DNA from: Prevotella bivia DSM 20514
GTDB lineage: Bacteria > Bacteroidota > Bacteroidia > Bacteroidales > Bacteroidaceae
Assembly (NCBI RefSeq): GCF_000262545.1
Contig: NZ_JH660660.1
Span: 1,918,185-1,982,184, forward strand
Direction of reading: 5' to 3'
Length of the DNA stretch: 64,000 nt
This document shows, piece by piece, positions 10,144 through 18,531 of this stretch; positions within the stretch are counted from its first letter, which is position 1; every line of letters starts with the position of its first letter. The position numbers and the translations under genes are program-made. Below the pieces are notes generated by a model, which saw nothing but the letters and a program-made list of their open reading frames with translations, had not been told where the DNA came from and ran no database searches.

Positions 10144-11094
10144 CTACTTGCGTTCAGCCAAGTATGCCTTTACGTTTTTCTCTATGCGTTCTGCAATATC
10201 GCCATCGTATTCCTTCTTCTCGAAGTTTTCGCCTGTGATATGCTCGTATAGTTCTATATAACGATCACTCACCGTTTCTGCATATTCGTCGGTAATCTCT
10301 GGTATTACTTGTCCTGGTTCGTTCATAAAGTTGTGTTCGATAAGCCACTGGCGCACAAATTCCTTTGATAGTTGGCGTTGAGGCTCACCCTTTTCAAACT
10401 TCTCTTCATAGCCTTCTGCATAGAAATAACGGCTAGAGTCAGGAGTATGGATCTCGTCGATGAGGTAGCACTGACCATCGCGCTTGCCAAATTCGTATTT
10501 TGTATCTACCAAGATCAAACCTTGCTTAGCTGCAATTTCTTGTCCACGTGCAAAGATTTTTCTTGTCCAATCTTCTATAATGTTATAATCTTCCTCTGAA
10601 ACAATGCCTTGTGCAATGATTTCTTCGCGAGAAATATTCAAGTCATGACCCTCATCGGCTTTTGTTGTAGGGGTGATAATGGGTTCTGGGAAACGCTCGT
10701 TCTCACGCATACCATCAGGAAGCTTCACACCACATATCTCGCGGCATCCCTTTTGATACTCTCTCCAAGCCGAACCTGTAAGGATAGAGCGGATAATCAT
10801 TTCTACGCGGAAACCTTCACACTTCAAACCTACTGTAACCATAGGGTCAGGAGTAGCTAACTTCCAATTAGGGCAGATGTCTGTAGTTTGATCCAAAAAC
10901 TTAGCTGCAATTTGGTTTAATACTTGTCCTTTAAAGGGAATACCCTTTGGTAATACCACATCGAAGGCAGAGATACGGTCGGTTGCCACCATTACGATTA
11001 AGTCGTCATTGATGTTGTAAACATCGCGAACTTTGCCATGATAAACGCTCTTTTGTCCTTCGAAGTTGAAGTTGGTTTGTGTTAATGCTTTCAT
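10144..11094 (-). CDS. purC: SAICAR synthase PurC
   Basis: Joins aspartate to CAIR in purine synthesis. The start at 11094 ([11 protein letters not shown]) gives 316 residues and matches the usual Bacteroidota N-terminus. An upstream ATG at 11142 would add 16 residues without family support. Family motifs are GKVRDVY near the N-terminus, [17 protein letters not shown], and [11 protein letters not shown] towards the middle. It lies downstream of phoH. Confidence 0.95.
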   Translation of the reverse strand: MKALTQTNFNFEGQKSVYHGKVRDVYNINDDLIVMVATDRISAFDVVLPKGIPFKGQVLNQIAAKFLDQTTDICPNWKLATPDPMVTVGLKCEGFRVEMIIRSILTGSAWREYQKGCREICGVKLPDGMRENERFPEPIITPTTKADEGHDLNISREEIIAQGIVSEEDYNIIEDWTRKIFARGQEIAAKQGLILVDTKYEFGKRDGQCYLIDEIHTPDSSRYFYAEGYEEKFEKGEPQRQLSKEFVRQWLIEHNFMNEPGQVIPEITDEYAETVSDRYIELYEHITGENFEKKEYDGDIAERIEKNVKAYLAERK

Positions 11095-11187
11095 TTCTGT
11101 GCAATTAAAATGTTTGGCGTGTTCTTTATTAAAAAGTTTCACACCATGGGTTGTTTTGTTGTTTTTATATAAAATGCGAAGTTTTTT

Positions 11188-12141
11188 TTATTTCTTCGCG
11201 GCTTTATCTTTATCGTATGCTTCGTAGGCATTTACGATGCGTGTTACCAGCTTGTGGCGCACGATGTCTTTAGCCTCTAGCTCTATTACGCTAATCCCCT
11301 CGGTATGTCCAAGAATGCTCAATGCTTCCCGAAGCCCACTTTTTTGCTCACGTGGCAAATCAATCTGTGTCATATCTCCTGTGATGATCATCTTCGAGTT
11401 CCATCCCATTCTTGTGAGAAACATTCTTATTTGGGCAGGAGTGGTGTTTTGCGCCTCGTCCAATATCACAATAGCATCGCTCAGCGTTCTACCTCGCATA
11501 AAGGCTAGCGGAGCTATTTGTATAATGCGCTTGTCCAGCATGTCCTGAAGCTTTGTGGCAGGGATCATATCTTCTAGTGCATCGTATAAGGGCTGTAGAT
11601 AAGGGTCGATCTTATCCTTCATGTCGCCGGGCAAGAAACCTAACTTTTCCCCTGCTTCCACCGCTGGGCGTGAGAGGATAATCTTCTTTACCGTTTTCTC
11701 TTTCAGAGCTTTCACGGCAAGGGCTATACTTAGATAAGTTTTACCCGTACCAGCAGGACCTACAGCAAACATCATATCGCTTTTTTCAAAAGCATCGATC
11801 AATGCTTGTTGGTTAGCCGAACGTCCTTTGATAGGACGCCCTGTTACCGAATAAACCAAAACATCCTTGACAGCATCGGCTTTGGTTTGTTTGCCTTTAA
11901 TGATGTCAAGGATGTCTTCAGAGGAAAGCGTGTTATATTTTACAACATGCTGGCGAATACGCTCAATGCTTTCCTCTATCTTTGCCATTTCTTCCTCATC
12001 GCCTAGAACGCGAATCACATTATCGCGCGCCACAATACGTAGTTTTGGGAAGAGCGATTTTATCATGAGCAGGTGTTCGTTGCCTACTCCATAGAAAGTA
12101 ACAGGGTCTATATCCTCTAAGATAATATGCTTCTCTATCAA
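11188..12141 (-). CDS. PhoH family P-loop ATPase
   Basis: Predicted cytoplasmic nucleotide-binding protein related to PhoH/YbeZ, thought to act in RNA metabolism or ribosome maturation; the precise role is not settled. The 317 residues show an N-terminal KH-like region (to about 80), Walker A GPAGTGKT at 128-135 and Walker B in VILDEAQN, followed by ITGDMTQIDLP. It has its own promoter and is divergent from the gene at 12254. Confidence 0.93.
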   Translation of the reverse strand: MIEKHIILEDIDPVTFYGVGNEHLLMIKSLFPKLRIVARDNVIRVLGDEEEMAKIEESIERIRQHVVKYNTLSSEDILDIIKGKQTKADAVKDVLVYSVTGRPIKGRSANQQALIDAFEKSDMMFAVGPAGTGKTYLSIALAVKALKEKTVKKIILSRPAVEAGEKLGFLPGDMKDKIDPYLQPLYDALEDMIPATKLQDMLDKRIIQIAPLAFMRGRTLSDAIVILDEAQNTTPAQIRMFLTRMGWNSKMIITGDMTQIDLPREQKSGLREALSILGHTEGISVIELEAKDIVRHKLVTRIVNAYEAYDKDKAAKK

Positions 12142-12169
12142 GTCGATATGCTTTATTTTTATGCAAGGG

Positions 12170-12201
12170 CAAAGTTACTACAAAATCCTTATACTAGCAA
12201 A
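12170..12201 (-). promoter_or_regulatory. phoH promoter (-33 TTTG, -7 TAACTTTG)
   Basis: On the minus strand the -7 box TAACTTTG (12170-12177) is preceded, after 20 bp, by TTTG (12198-12201). Both elements and the spacing fit the Bacteroidota housekeeping promoter. The box lies 28 bp upstream of the phoH ATG. Confidence 0.7.
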
Positions 12202-12202
12202 T

Positions 12203-12222
12203 AATTCTTAATTCTTAATTTC
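12203..12222. repeat. short heptamer run (AATTCTT units)
   Basis: Two complete AATTCTT units plus a partial one between the divergent phoH and 12254 promoters. The same kind of AAYTCTY heptamer occurs at 19491-19533 and 56235-56283. Confidence 0.5.
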
Positions 12223-12240
12223 CTTTTTATCAATTCTTAT

Positions 12241-12248
12241 TACCTTTG
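12241..12248 (+). promoter_or_regulatory. -7 box (TACCTTTG) directly before the 12254 gene
   Basis: Perfect TAnnTTTG match ending five bases before the ATG at 12254. If this is the real -7 box the transcript would start at or within a base or two of the start codon, giving a leaderless mRNA. Confidence 0.55.
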
Positions 12249-12253
12249 CGTTT

Positions 12254-13078
12254 ATGAAGAAAATATCAAATAATCTAAAGAATCGTTTTCTTCTTGGATT
12301 TTTTGCCATTACGATGCTTTTAGCACTCGTGCGCCTCGTGTTTCCATCGGTAGCAAAAGGGAATGATCCCTACCAAGCTGCTATATCCATGAATAGCGAT
12401 TCTGCATCACATACTACGCTTCTCACTCCTCGAAAGGGAAAGCCCTCAAAGGCTAGTTCTGTGCGTGCTAGTAGTGTAGATGCCTCCGAAGTACCCTCTG
12501 CATTCTTCAATGCCGACGGCTCTGTAGTAAAGCATAAGATAATAGGCGTGCCTGATTATGAAACGAGCTTCCCCGATATGAACGATGTTCAGCTTCTATC
12601 GGCTAAGCAAAATGGTGTAAGCCCTGTGCAAAATCGTGTCGAAGCTGAACATCGTAAGCAAGAACTCGTTTTTGTGGGTTATAATCCCTATTACGAGGTG
12701 AAGAAACTTTATAACAGTATTCCCTATCTAGTGCCTACAGCTTCGGTACTTTTACAAGAGATAGGGCGTAGCTTTATGGACTCGCTCCAGCTTAAAGGCA
12801 TTCCTGCTAATAAAATTCTCGTAACCTCTGTGCTTCGTACAAAGGAGGACATCGCCAAGCTTCGTTCCTTTAATCGCAACGCTTCTGAGAATAGTTGCCA
12901 CCAATATGGCACCACCTTCGACATAGCCTACAATAAATATTACGCCCTAACTCGCCCTGTTCGCGATGATACCCTCAAGTGGGTATTAGCCGAAGTTCTC
13001 AACACGCTTCGCTCCCAAAAGCGTTGTTACGTAAAGCACGAGCGTCATCAAGGGTGCTTTCATATTACGGTGAGGTAG
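12254..13078 (+). CDS. predicted exported M15/LAS-like metallopeptidase (DUF5715-like)
   Basis: The 274-residue protein has an N-terminal hydrophobic segment (about 11-31) that would anchor or export it, then a low-complexity Ser-rich stretch and a C-terminal domain. That domain shows S-x-H-x-x-G-x-x-x-D (S214, H216, G219, D223), the zinc-site signature of M15 carboxypeptidases, and a distal E263 and H270 near the C-terminus in the pattern E...H. R195 in SVLRT corresponds to the conserved Arg strand before it. I infer a periplasmic peptidoglycan peptidase. The DUF5715 name is from memory of Bacteroidota annotation and is less certain than the motif. It stands alone, divergent from phoH. Confidence 0.75.
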   Translation: MKKISNNLKNRFLLGFFAITMLLALVRLVFPSVAKGNDPYQAAISMNSDSASHTTLLTPRKGKPSKASSVRASSVDASEVPSAFFNADGSVVKHKIIGVPDYETSFPDMNDVQLLSAKQNGVSPVQNRVEAEHRKQELVFVGYNPYYEVKKLYNSIPYLVPTASVLLQEIGRSFMDSLQLKGIPANKILVTSVLRTKEDIAKLRSFNRNASENSCHQYGTTFDIAYNKYYALTRPVRDDTLKWVLAEVLNTLRSQKRCYVKHERHQGCFHITVR

Positions 13079-13706
13079 GTTTTTGTGGGTGAAAAAACAT
13101 TACATAAATTCTTGTTTTATTACATTTTATTTTATTCTTTTAGCTGTTAAAAAGGATAAAAATAAAGATATTGAGGTAAAAGGTTACCTTTTGCAAAGTA
13201 AAATATGATGTATTGTGCATCGAAAGGTACTCTTTAATGGGGTAAAAGGTGCTGAATAGTTCGTTTGCTCTTGTCTTTTTTATGAATAAAAATCCTAATT
13301 TACAGGATGAAAAGGCAGGGAAACTGTATTGTTTTACAAAAAATCGCCTATATCATATTTTTTTGTGAAATAGCAATAGGTTAAAAATATGGATAATTGC
13401 TAAGAATTAACAGTAATTTAACATATCTAGGTGGGTTGTAAATGGCTTAATGATTTGAAGATTAGATGTTTTTAGATTTTTCTCTTTCTTTTTTCTTTAT
13501 AAGTGCGTTTTTATACGTATTTCTGTATGATAAAAATCCTGTATATTGATAGCAGCTTAGAAGTGGTGAGTTTAAATCGGAAAAAATGAGGGCTTCTTAT
13601 GATCGTATCTTTACAAGTAGATACATATCAGAATACGCTAAAAGTATATCAGAGGTTTAGTTGCGTTAATTTATTATAAATAAGAAAGAAAAGGAATGTG
13701 GTATGG
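13079..13706. other. long intergenic region between the 12254 gene and the rplU promoter
   Basis: About 630 bp, AT-rich, with no convincing ORF on either strand. It contains the 22-bp periodic repeat at 13178-13265, annotated separately. From 13266 to 13700 I see no promoter box, hairpin or RNA gene that I would defend. Confidence 0.6.
13178..13265. repeat. 22-bp periodic near-palindromic repeat, array 1 (4 units)
   Basis: Four consecutive 22-bp units at 13178, 13200, 13222 and 13244. The first holds the palindromic core AAAAGGTTACCTTTT followed by a 7-base spacer. Units 2 to 4 keep the period and the A-rich start, but the right half of the core is degenerate. A second array with the same period and core lies at 54157-54244. 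Confidence 0.75.
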
Positions 13707-13735
13707 TTGTAAACCACAATGTTTTTGTAACTTTG
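13707..13735 (+). promoter_or_regulatory. rplU promoter (TTG at -33, TAACTTTG at -7)
   Basis: TTG at 13707-13709 and TAACTTTG at 13728-13735, 18 bp apart, fit the Bacteroidota promoter. The transcript would start near 13741, leaving a leader of about 80 bases before the rplU ATG. Confidence 0.75.
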
Positions 13736-13740
13736 CAACC

Positions 13741-13821
13741 AATTATGCCGTATGGGCTCGTATAAGTGCTGGAAAGATGCTCAGCCGCCTAGCGGTGAAA
13801 CCCGTTTACAATAATATAATA
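13741..13821 (+). promoter_or_regulatory. rplU 5' leader, possible structured control region
   Basis: Untranslated stretch of about 80 bases between the inferred start site and rplU. It includes a small GC-rich hairpin CCGC-CTA-GCGG in an otherwise AT-rich region. Ribosomal protein operons often carry autoregulatory leaders, so this is a candidate. I do not recognise it as a named RNA family. Confidence 0.35.
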
Positions 13822-14139
13822 ATGTACGCAATTGTAGAAATTAACGGTCAGCAGTTTAAGGCAGAAGAGGGTATGAAGCTCTTCGTTAACCACATCAAAG
13901 ACGTGGAAGCTGGTAATACTGTTGAGTTTGACAAGGTGTTGTTGATTGACAACGACGGTAATGTCACAGTAGGTGCGCCAACTGTAAGTGGTGCTAAAGT
14001 AGTAGCTGAGGTAGTTAATCCTTTAGTAAAGGGCGACAAGGTCATCGTTTTCAAGATGAAGCGTCGTAAGGACTGCAGAAAAAAGAACGGTCATCGTACC
14101 CAGTTCACTCAGGTAGAAATTAAATCTATTAACGCTTAA
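13822..14139 (+). CDS. rplU: 50S ribosomal protein L21
   Basis: Ribosomal large-subunit protein, 105 residues from [15 protein letters not shown] to EIKSINA. The start at 13822 is fixed by this family N-terminus. The open frame continues upstream to 13696, but that part overlaps the promoter and is not coding. C-terminal [19 protein letters not shown] is the usual basic RNA-binding tail. rpmA follows 19 bp later. Confidence 0.97.
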   Translation: MYAIVEINGQQFKAEEGMKLFVNHIKDVEAGNTVEFDKVLLIDNDGNVTVGAPTVSGAKVVAEVVNPLVKGDKVIVFKMKRRKDCRKKNGHRTQFTQVEIKSINA

Positions 14140-14158
14140 AAAGAGGAGGATTTTAGAA

Positions 14159-14449
14159 ATGGCTCATAAAAAAGGTGTCGGTAGTTCTAAGAACGGTCGT
14201 GAATCGGCTTCACAACGTTTAGGTGTTAAGATCTGGGGTGGTCAGAAAATCATAGCAGGCAACATCATTGTTCGTCAGCGTGGTAATCGTCACTATCCAG
14301 GTGAAGGTGTTGCACAAGGTAAGGACGATACATTGTACGCGCTTACTGACGGTGTTGTTTACTTCCACAAGGGAAAGTTTAACAAGAGTACTGTCTCTGT
14401 ACTTTCTGAGGAAGTTTACGCTGCTAAGACTGCAAAGCCTGAAGCTTAA
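14159..14449 (+). CDS. rpmA: 50S ribosomal protein L27
   Basis: Large-subunit protein at the peptidyl transferase centre, 96 residues. It starts [16 protein letters not shown], without the cleaved N-terminal extension found in Firmicutes, so the mature N-terminus is made directly. The segments [10 protein letters not shown] and [12 protein letters not shown] are typical. It forms the standard rplU-rpmA pair and ends before a strong terminator. Confidence 0.98.
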   Translation: MAHKKGVGSSKNGRESASQRLGVKIWGGQKIIAGNIIVRQRGNRHYPGEGVAQGKDDTLYALTDGVVYFHKGKFNKSTVSVLSEEVYAAKTAKPEA

Positions 14450-14485
14450 ACAATAATAACAACAACTATTCCAAACAAACAACAT

Positions 14486-14518
14486 AATCCCATTCTCTCA
14501 AGCGAGAGAATGGGATTT
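14486..14518 (+). terminator. terminator after rpmA
   Basis: Perfect stem of about 14 bp (AATCCCATTCTCTC / GAGAGAATGGGATT) with a 4-base loop, 37 bp after the rpmA stop, followed by TTATG. It closes the rplU-rpmA unit. Confidence 0.85.
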
Positions 14519-14599
14519 ATGCATCTATAAATAGGGATATAGTAATAAGACTCTTTTTAGGAATATAAGTAATATAGGTAGTAATAAAAATATTTTTTG

Positions 14600-14607
14600 T
14601 ATCTTTG
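14600..14607 (+). promoter_or_regulatory. -7 box (TATCTTTG) for serS
   Basis: Perfect TAnnTTTG box 33 bp upstream of the serS ATG at 14641. It also argues against the longer open frame that begins at 14605, inside the promoter. Confidence 0.6.
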
Positions 14608-14640
14608 CTCTCACATAGTAAAATTATAAAAAAGATATTT

Positions 14641-15930
14641 ATGCTTACATTAAAGCTCATCAGTGAAGAAACTGAACGCGTAGTAAAAGGTCTTGAGAAG
14701 AAGCACTTTTCAGGAGCGCGTGAGGCTGTAGAAAAAGTTTTAAGTTTCGACCTTCAACGCCGTGAGGCACAGCAAAAGCTTGATAATAACAAGCAACAGC
14801 AAAATCAATTGTCTAAGCAAATAGGTGGCTTGATGAAGGAGGGGAAAAAGGCTGAAGCTGAAGATATAAAGAATAAGGTGGCAGAACTAAAGGCTTTAGA
14901 CAAGTCTTTACAGGAAGAGATGGACAGAGCCCAACAAGATATGACCGAAGTGTTGCTCACCATTCCTAACATTGCCAACGACGATGTTCCTGAAGGTAAA
15001 GATGCTAGTAGTAACATCGTTATAAAAGAAGGTGGCGAAAAGCCTACACTTCCTGCCGATGCGCTTTGCCATTGGGATATTTGCAAGAAGTATAATTTGA
15101 TCGACTTTGAGTTGGGTGTTAAGATTACAGGTGCTGGCTTTCCTATCTATATTGGAAAGATGGCTCGCTTACAACGTGCGTTAGAAGCATTTTTCTTGGA
15201 CGAAGCACGCAAGAGCGGATACCTCGAGGTGCAACCTCCATTGGTGGTAAACACAGCATCAGGCTTGGGTACAGGTCAGCTTCCTGATAAAGAGGGACAA
15301 ATGTATCATGCAACGGTAGATGATCTCTATTTGATCCCTACGGCAGAAGTGCCTGTTACCAATATCTTCCGTGATGAAATCCTCGACGAAAAAGATTTGC
15401 CTATTAAGCGTTGTGCTTACTCGGCTTGTTTCCGTCGTGAGGCTGGAAGCTATGGTAAGGATGTGCGCGGACTCAATCGTTTACACCAATTTGATAAAGT
15501 AGAAATAGTACGTATTGATAAGCCTGAACACTCTTACGACTCGCTCAAGGAAATGCTAGACCATGTAGAAGGCTTGCTAAAGAAGCTAGAACTTCCTTAC
15601 CACATTCTGAAACTATGTGGTGGAGACATGAGCTTTACATCGGCTATCTGCTACGACTTTGAAGTATGGAGTGCAGCTCAAGAACGTTGGCTAGAAGTAA
15701 GTTCGGTAAGCAATTTTGAAAGTTATCAAGCTAATCGCTTGCATTGTCGTTATCGTCATACAGAAGATAAAAAGATAGAACTATGTCATACCTTGAATGG
15801 ATCGGCATTGGCATTACCACGTATCGTGGCTGCTATCATTGAAAATAATCAAACTCCAGAAGGCGTAAGAGTGCCGAAAGCCCTAGTGCCTTACTGTGGT
15901 TTCGAGGTTCTTGATGATAAGAACTTCTAA
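14641..15930 (+). CDS. serS: seryl-tRNA synthetase
   Basis: Class II aminoacyl-tRNA synthetase, 429 residues from MLTLKLISEETERV. The N-terminal arm (about residues 25-105) is a long antiparallel coiled coil rich in Gln, Lys and Glu that contacts tRNA-Ser. The catalytic domain shows motif 2 (FRREAGSYGKDVRGLNRLHQF) and motif 3 near the end (LNGSALALPRIVAAIIE). Length and ending are normal. The start is chosen because the promoter box lies at 14600. Confidence 0.97.
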   Translation: MLTLKLISEETERVVKGLEKKHFSGAREAVEKVLSFDLQRREAQQKLDNNKQQQNQLSKQIGGLMKEGKKAEAEDIKNKVAELKALDKSLQEEMDRAQQDMTEVLLTIPNIANDDVPEGKDASSNIVIKEGGEKPTLPADALCHWDICKKYNLIDFELGVKITGAGFPIYIGKMARLQRALEAFFLDEARKSGYLEVQPPLVVNTASGLGTGQLPDKEGQMYHATVDDLYLIPTAEVPVTNIFRDEILDEKDLPIKRCAYSACFRREAGSYGKDVRGLNRLHQFDKVEIVRIDKPEHSYDSLKEMLDHVEGLLKKLELPYHILKLCGGDMSFTSAICYDFEVWSAAQERWLEVSSVSNFESYQANRLHCRYRHTEDKKIELCHTLNGSALALPRIVAAIIENNQTPEGVRVPKALVPYCGFEVLDDKNF

Positions 15931-15942
15931 AATACTATAAAA

Positions 15943-15988
15943 TTCTTCTTACTGTTCTAGGGGAATAGTGAGAAGATTTTTTTTTTTT
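15943..15988 (+). terminator. terminator after serS
   Basis: Imperfect stem of 12 bp with G-U pairs (CTTCTTACTGTT against AATAGTGAGAAG) followed by a run of eleven T, starting 15 bp after the serS stop. Confidence 0.8.
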
Positions 15989-16030
15989 GAATATTACGAA
16001 CCAAAAACAAAATAAAAACCTTACACATCT

Positions 16031-18337
16031 ATGAACAAAATTCTGAGTAAGAATCGACTAACAGATCAAGTTTTCAGCATTGAAGTGGAAGCACCACTTA
16101 TTGCGCGTAGTTACAAAGCTGGTAATTTTGTTATTATCCGTGTTGAGGATAAAAGCCAACGATTGCCGCTTACTGTTACAAAAGTAAATCCAGAGAGAGG
16201 CTCAGTTACCGTTGTGGTAAAAGCAAGTAATCCCTCAAATGCTAGATTAGCTAAATTATCGGTGGGAGACGCTATTGCCGACATCGTAGGACCACTAGGC
16301 TCGCCTGCTAAAGTGGAAAGTTTTGGTACAGTACTTTTTGTTTGTAACAAGCTCGGATCGGCAACAGCTTTGCCTATAATGAAAGCTTTAAAGCAAGCTA
16401 ATAATAGGGTTCTTGCTCTTTTGTCGGCAGAAAGAGAAGAGAAAATATTGATGCTTGAGGATATTCGAAAGCAGGTGGATGTAGTGCTTAATGTTGGTGC
16501 CGATTATCAAGAAGTAACCGACTCCTTGGAGACAATTTTTAAGCAAGGAAAGGTGGATAAGATTATTGCGTTAGGTTCACAAAAACTGATGCAACAAACG
16601 GCAAAGTTTTCTATCAAGTATCAAGTTCCTTATGAGGTATACCTCAATACAATTATGGTAGATGGCGCAGGAATGTGCGGTGCTTGCCGAATAACAATAG
16701 CAGGTAAAATACGATTTGCCTGCATTGACGGTCCATGGTTTGATGGTTGTATGATCAATTGGGAAGAGCTTATCCAGCGCACGAGTGAGATTAAGGCTTC
16801 AAAATTGAATGAGAAGAAGAGTAAACATACTATCACTAATAAAAAAGCTCCTCAGATTGTAAAGTGTGATGATACTTTAGAAGAACTCTCTGCTCGTGGA
16901 ACAAAATGGCGAGACGAACTTAGAAAACAAATGAAGTCAAAGGAACGCATGACTTTACAGCATGTGCCTATACCTACGCTTGATCCTACTTATCGTGCTA
17001 CCACTCGTATGGAGGAAGTAACAAAGGGCTATACCTTAGAAATGGCAATTGAAGAAGCACATCGTTGTTTGGATTGTGGTAATCCGTCATGTGTAAAAGG
17101 ATGCCCTGTAAATAATGATATTCCAGCCTTTATAAAAAATATAGAACGTGGAAATATCATTGGAGCGTATAAAGTGTTGAAGAATACAACTTCTTTGCCT
17201 GCTATTTGTGGTCGTGTGTGTCCTCATGAAAAGCAGTGTGAGGGAAATTGTATTCATAATAAAATGAATAGTAAACCTGTGGGTATTGGAGGATTGGAGC
17301 AGTTTGTTGCCGATCATATTCGTGAAAATAATATCCAATTGGCAACGCCCACAGTAACCATGAATAATATTAAGGTAGCTGTAGTGGGGTCGGGTCCTGC
17401 TGGATTGAGTTTTGCGGGCGAAATGGCAAAGAAAGGTTTTTCGGTCTTTGTCTTTGAGGCTTTACACGAGTTGGGTGGAGTCTTAAAATATGGTATTCCA
17501 GAGTTCCGTCTTCCTAATAAGATAGTAGATACAGAAATCGCTTATTTGAAAAAGTTAGGTGTTCATTTTCTTACAGATGTTATCATCGGTAAAACACTTA
17601 CAGTAGAGCGATTGAAGCGACGTGGCTTTAAAGGTATTTTCGTGGCTAGTGGTGCTGGTGTACCCAATTTTATGAATATTCCGGGAGAGAATGCTATCAA
17701 TGTATTGTCGAGTAATGAGCTTCTCACGCGCTTAAATCTTATGGATGCTACCAATCCTGACGCAGAAACCCCTATCTATGTGGGCAAGAAAGTAATAGTA
17801 GTGGGTGGTGGTAATACGGCTATGGACGCATGTCGTATGGCAAAACGCTTAGGTGGAGATGTTACTGTGGTATATCGCCGTTCAGAGTTAGAAATGCCTG
17901 CAGGTAGAATTGAAGTTATTCAAGCTCAAGAAGAGGGCATAAAGCTGCTAACGCTTCATAATCCAAAGGAATATATAATGGATGCTGAAGGTAAGGTTAT
18001 TAAAGCTGTATTAGATGTAATGGAGCTTGGCGAACCCGATGAGAGTGGACGTCGCTCGCCAAAGAAGACGGGTAGGGAGATCACGATTGATTGTGATCAG
18101 GTTATTGTAGCCGTCGGAACATCGCCTAATCCATTAGTACCAAGATCTATTGAAGGCTTAAAGTTGGGTTGGAAAGATACGATCGCAGTAAATGAAAAAA
18201 TGCAAAGTTCGTTCCCAGAGATATATGCTGGAGGAGATATTGTAAATGGTCCTGCTACGGTAGTATTATCGATGGGCGATGGAAGAAAAGCTGCTAAAGC
18301 TATGGCTGATCAATTAAGCAAACAATATATATTGTAA
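16031..18337 (+). CDS. fused NfnA-like / GltD-like flavoprotein (ferredoxin:NADP or glutamate synthase-type oxidoreductase)
   Basis: 768 residues that join two proteins usually separate. Residues 1 to about 245 resemble the FAD/NAD-binding small subunit of Nfn or dihydroorotate dehydrogenase B, with a [2Fe-2S] site D211, C216, C219 and C231 in a D...C-x2-C...C-x-D-G-P pattern. Residues from about 330 resemble GltD/NfnB: an N-terminal cysteine-rich [4Fe-4S] segment (CLDCGNPSCVKGCP), an FAD loop GSGPAGLSFAGEM and an NADPH loop GGGNTAMDACRMA. In the Nfn family this set moves electrons between ferredoxin, NADH and NADPH. I infer a similar redox-balancing role. It is flanked by terminators, so it is transcribed alone. 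Confidence 0.88.
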   Translation: MNKILSKNRLTDQVFSIEVEAPLIARSYKAGNFVIIRVEDKSQRLPLTVTKVNPERGSVTVVVKASNPSNARLAKLSVGDAIADIVGPLGSPAKVESFGTVLFVCNKLGSATALPIMKALKQANNRVLALLSAEREEKILMLEDIRKQVDVVLNVGADYQEVTDSLETIFKQGKVDKIIALGSQKLMQQTAKFSIKYQVPYEVYLNTIMVDGAGMCGACRITIAGKIRFACIDGPWFDGCMINWEELIQRTSEIKASKLNEKKSKHTITNKKAPQIVKCDDTLEELSARGTKWRDELRKQMKSKERMTLQHVPIPTLDPTYRATTRMEEVTKGYTLEMAIEEAHRCLDCGNPSCVKGCPVNNDIPAFIKNIERGNIIGAYKVLKNTTSLPAICGRVCPHEKQCEGNCIHNKMNSKPVGIGGLEQFVADHIRENNIQLATPTVTMNNIKVAVVGSGPAGLSFAGEMAKKGFSVFVFEALHELGGVLKYGIPEFRLPNKIVDTEIAYLKKLGVHFLTDVIIGKTLTVERLKRRGFKGIFVASGAGVPNFMNIPGENAINVLSSNELLTRLNLMDATNPDAETPIYVGKKVIVVGGGNTAMDACRMAKRLGGDVTVVYRRSELEMPAGRIEVIQAQEEGIKLLTLHNPKEYIMDAEGKVIKAVLDVMELGEPDESGRRSPKKTGREITIDCDQVIVAVGTSPNPLVPRSIEGLKLGWKDTIAVNEKMQSSFPEIYAGGDIVNGPATVVLSMGDGRKAAKAMADQLSKQYIL

Positions 18338-18348
18338 AGTTAATATAT

Positions 18349-18389
18349 AAACGCTTCGGATAAGGTCTTTCCTTTTTCGAAGCGTTTTT
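18349..18389 (+). terminator. terminator after the Nfn/GltD fusion
   Basis: Stem AAACGCTTCG / CGAAGCGTTT with a 19-base loop, then TTTG TTT. It begins 11 bp after the stop codon. Confidence 0.8.
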
Positions 18390-18427
18390 GTTTACAGTAT
18401 ATTGTTGCTTTATTCAATAAAAATTCT

Positions 18428-18435
18428 TATCTTTG
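18428..18435 (+). promoter_or_regulatory. -7 box (TATCTTTG) for the nucleoside phosphorylase gene
   Basis: Perfect TAnnTTTG box about 96 bp upstream of the ATG at 18532, leaving a leader of roughly 90 bases without an obvious fold. Confidence 0.55.
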
Positions 18436-18531
18436 TAAAAGGATAGGTTGCACTTGAGATATTGCAAAAGCTTGCCTCTCTTTGCATCTATTTACACTAC
18501 TTTTGAAAATTATAATATAAAATTTATACCT

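Noticed and set aside
13079..13820. A structural RNA gene in the long gap before rplU
   Set aside because: No cloverleaf, 6S-like or SRP-like fold could be supported by reading; only the repeat and the promoter stand out.
13696..13821. Upstream extension of rplU to 13696
   Set aside because: It covers the -33 and -7 promoter boxes and has no resemblance to L21.
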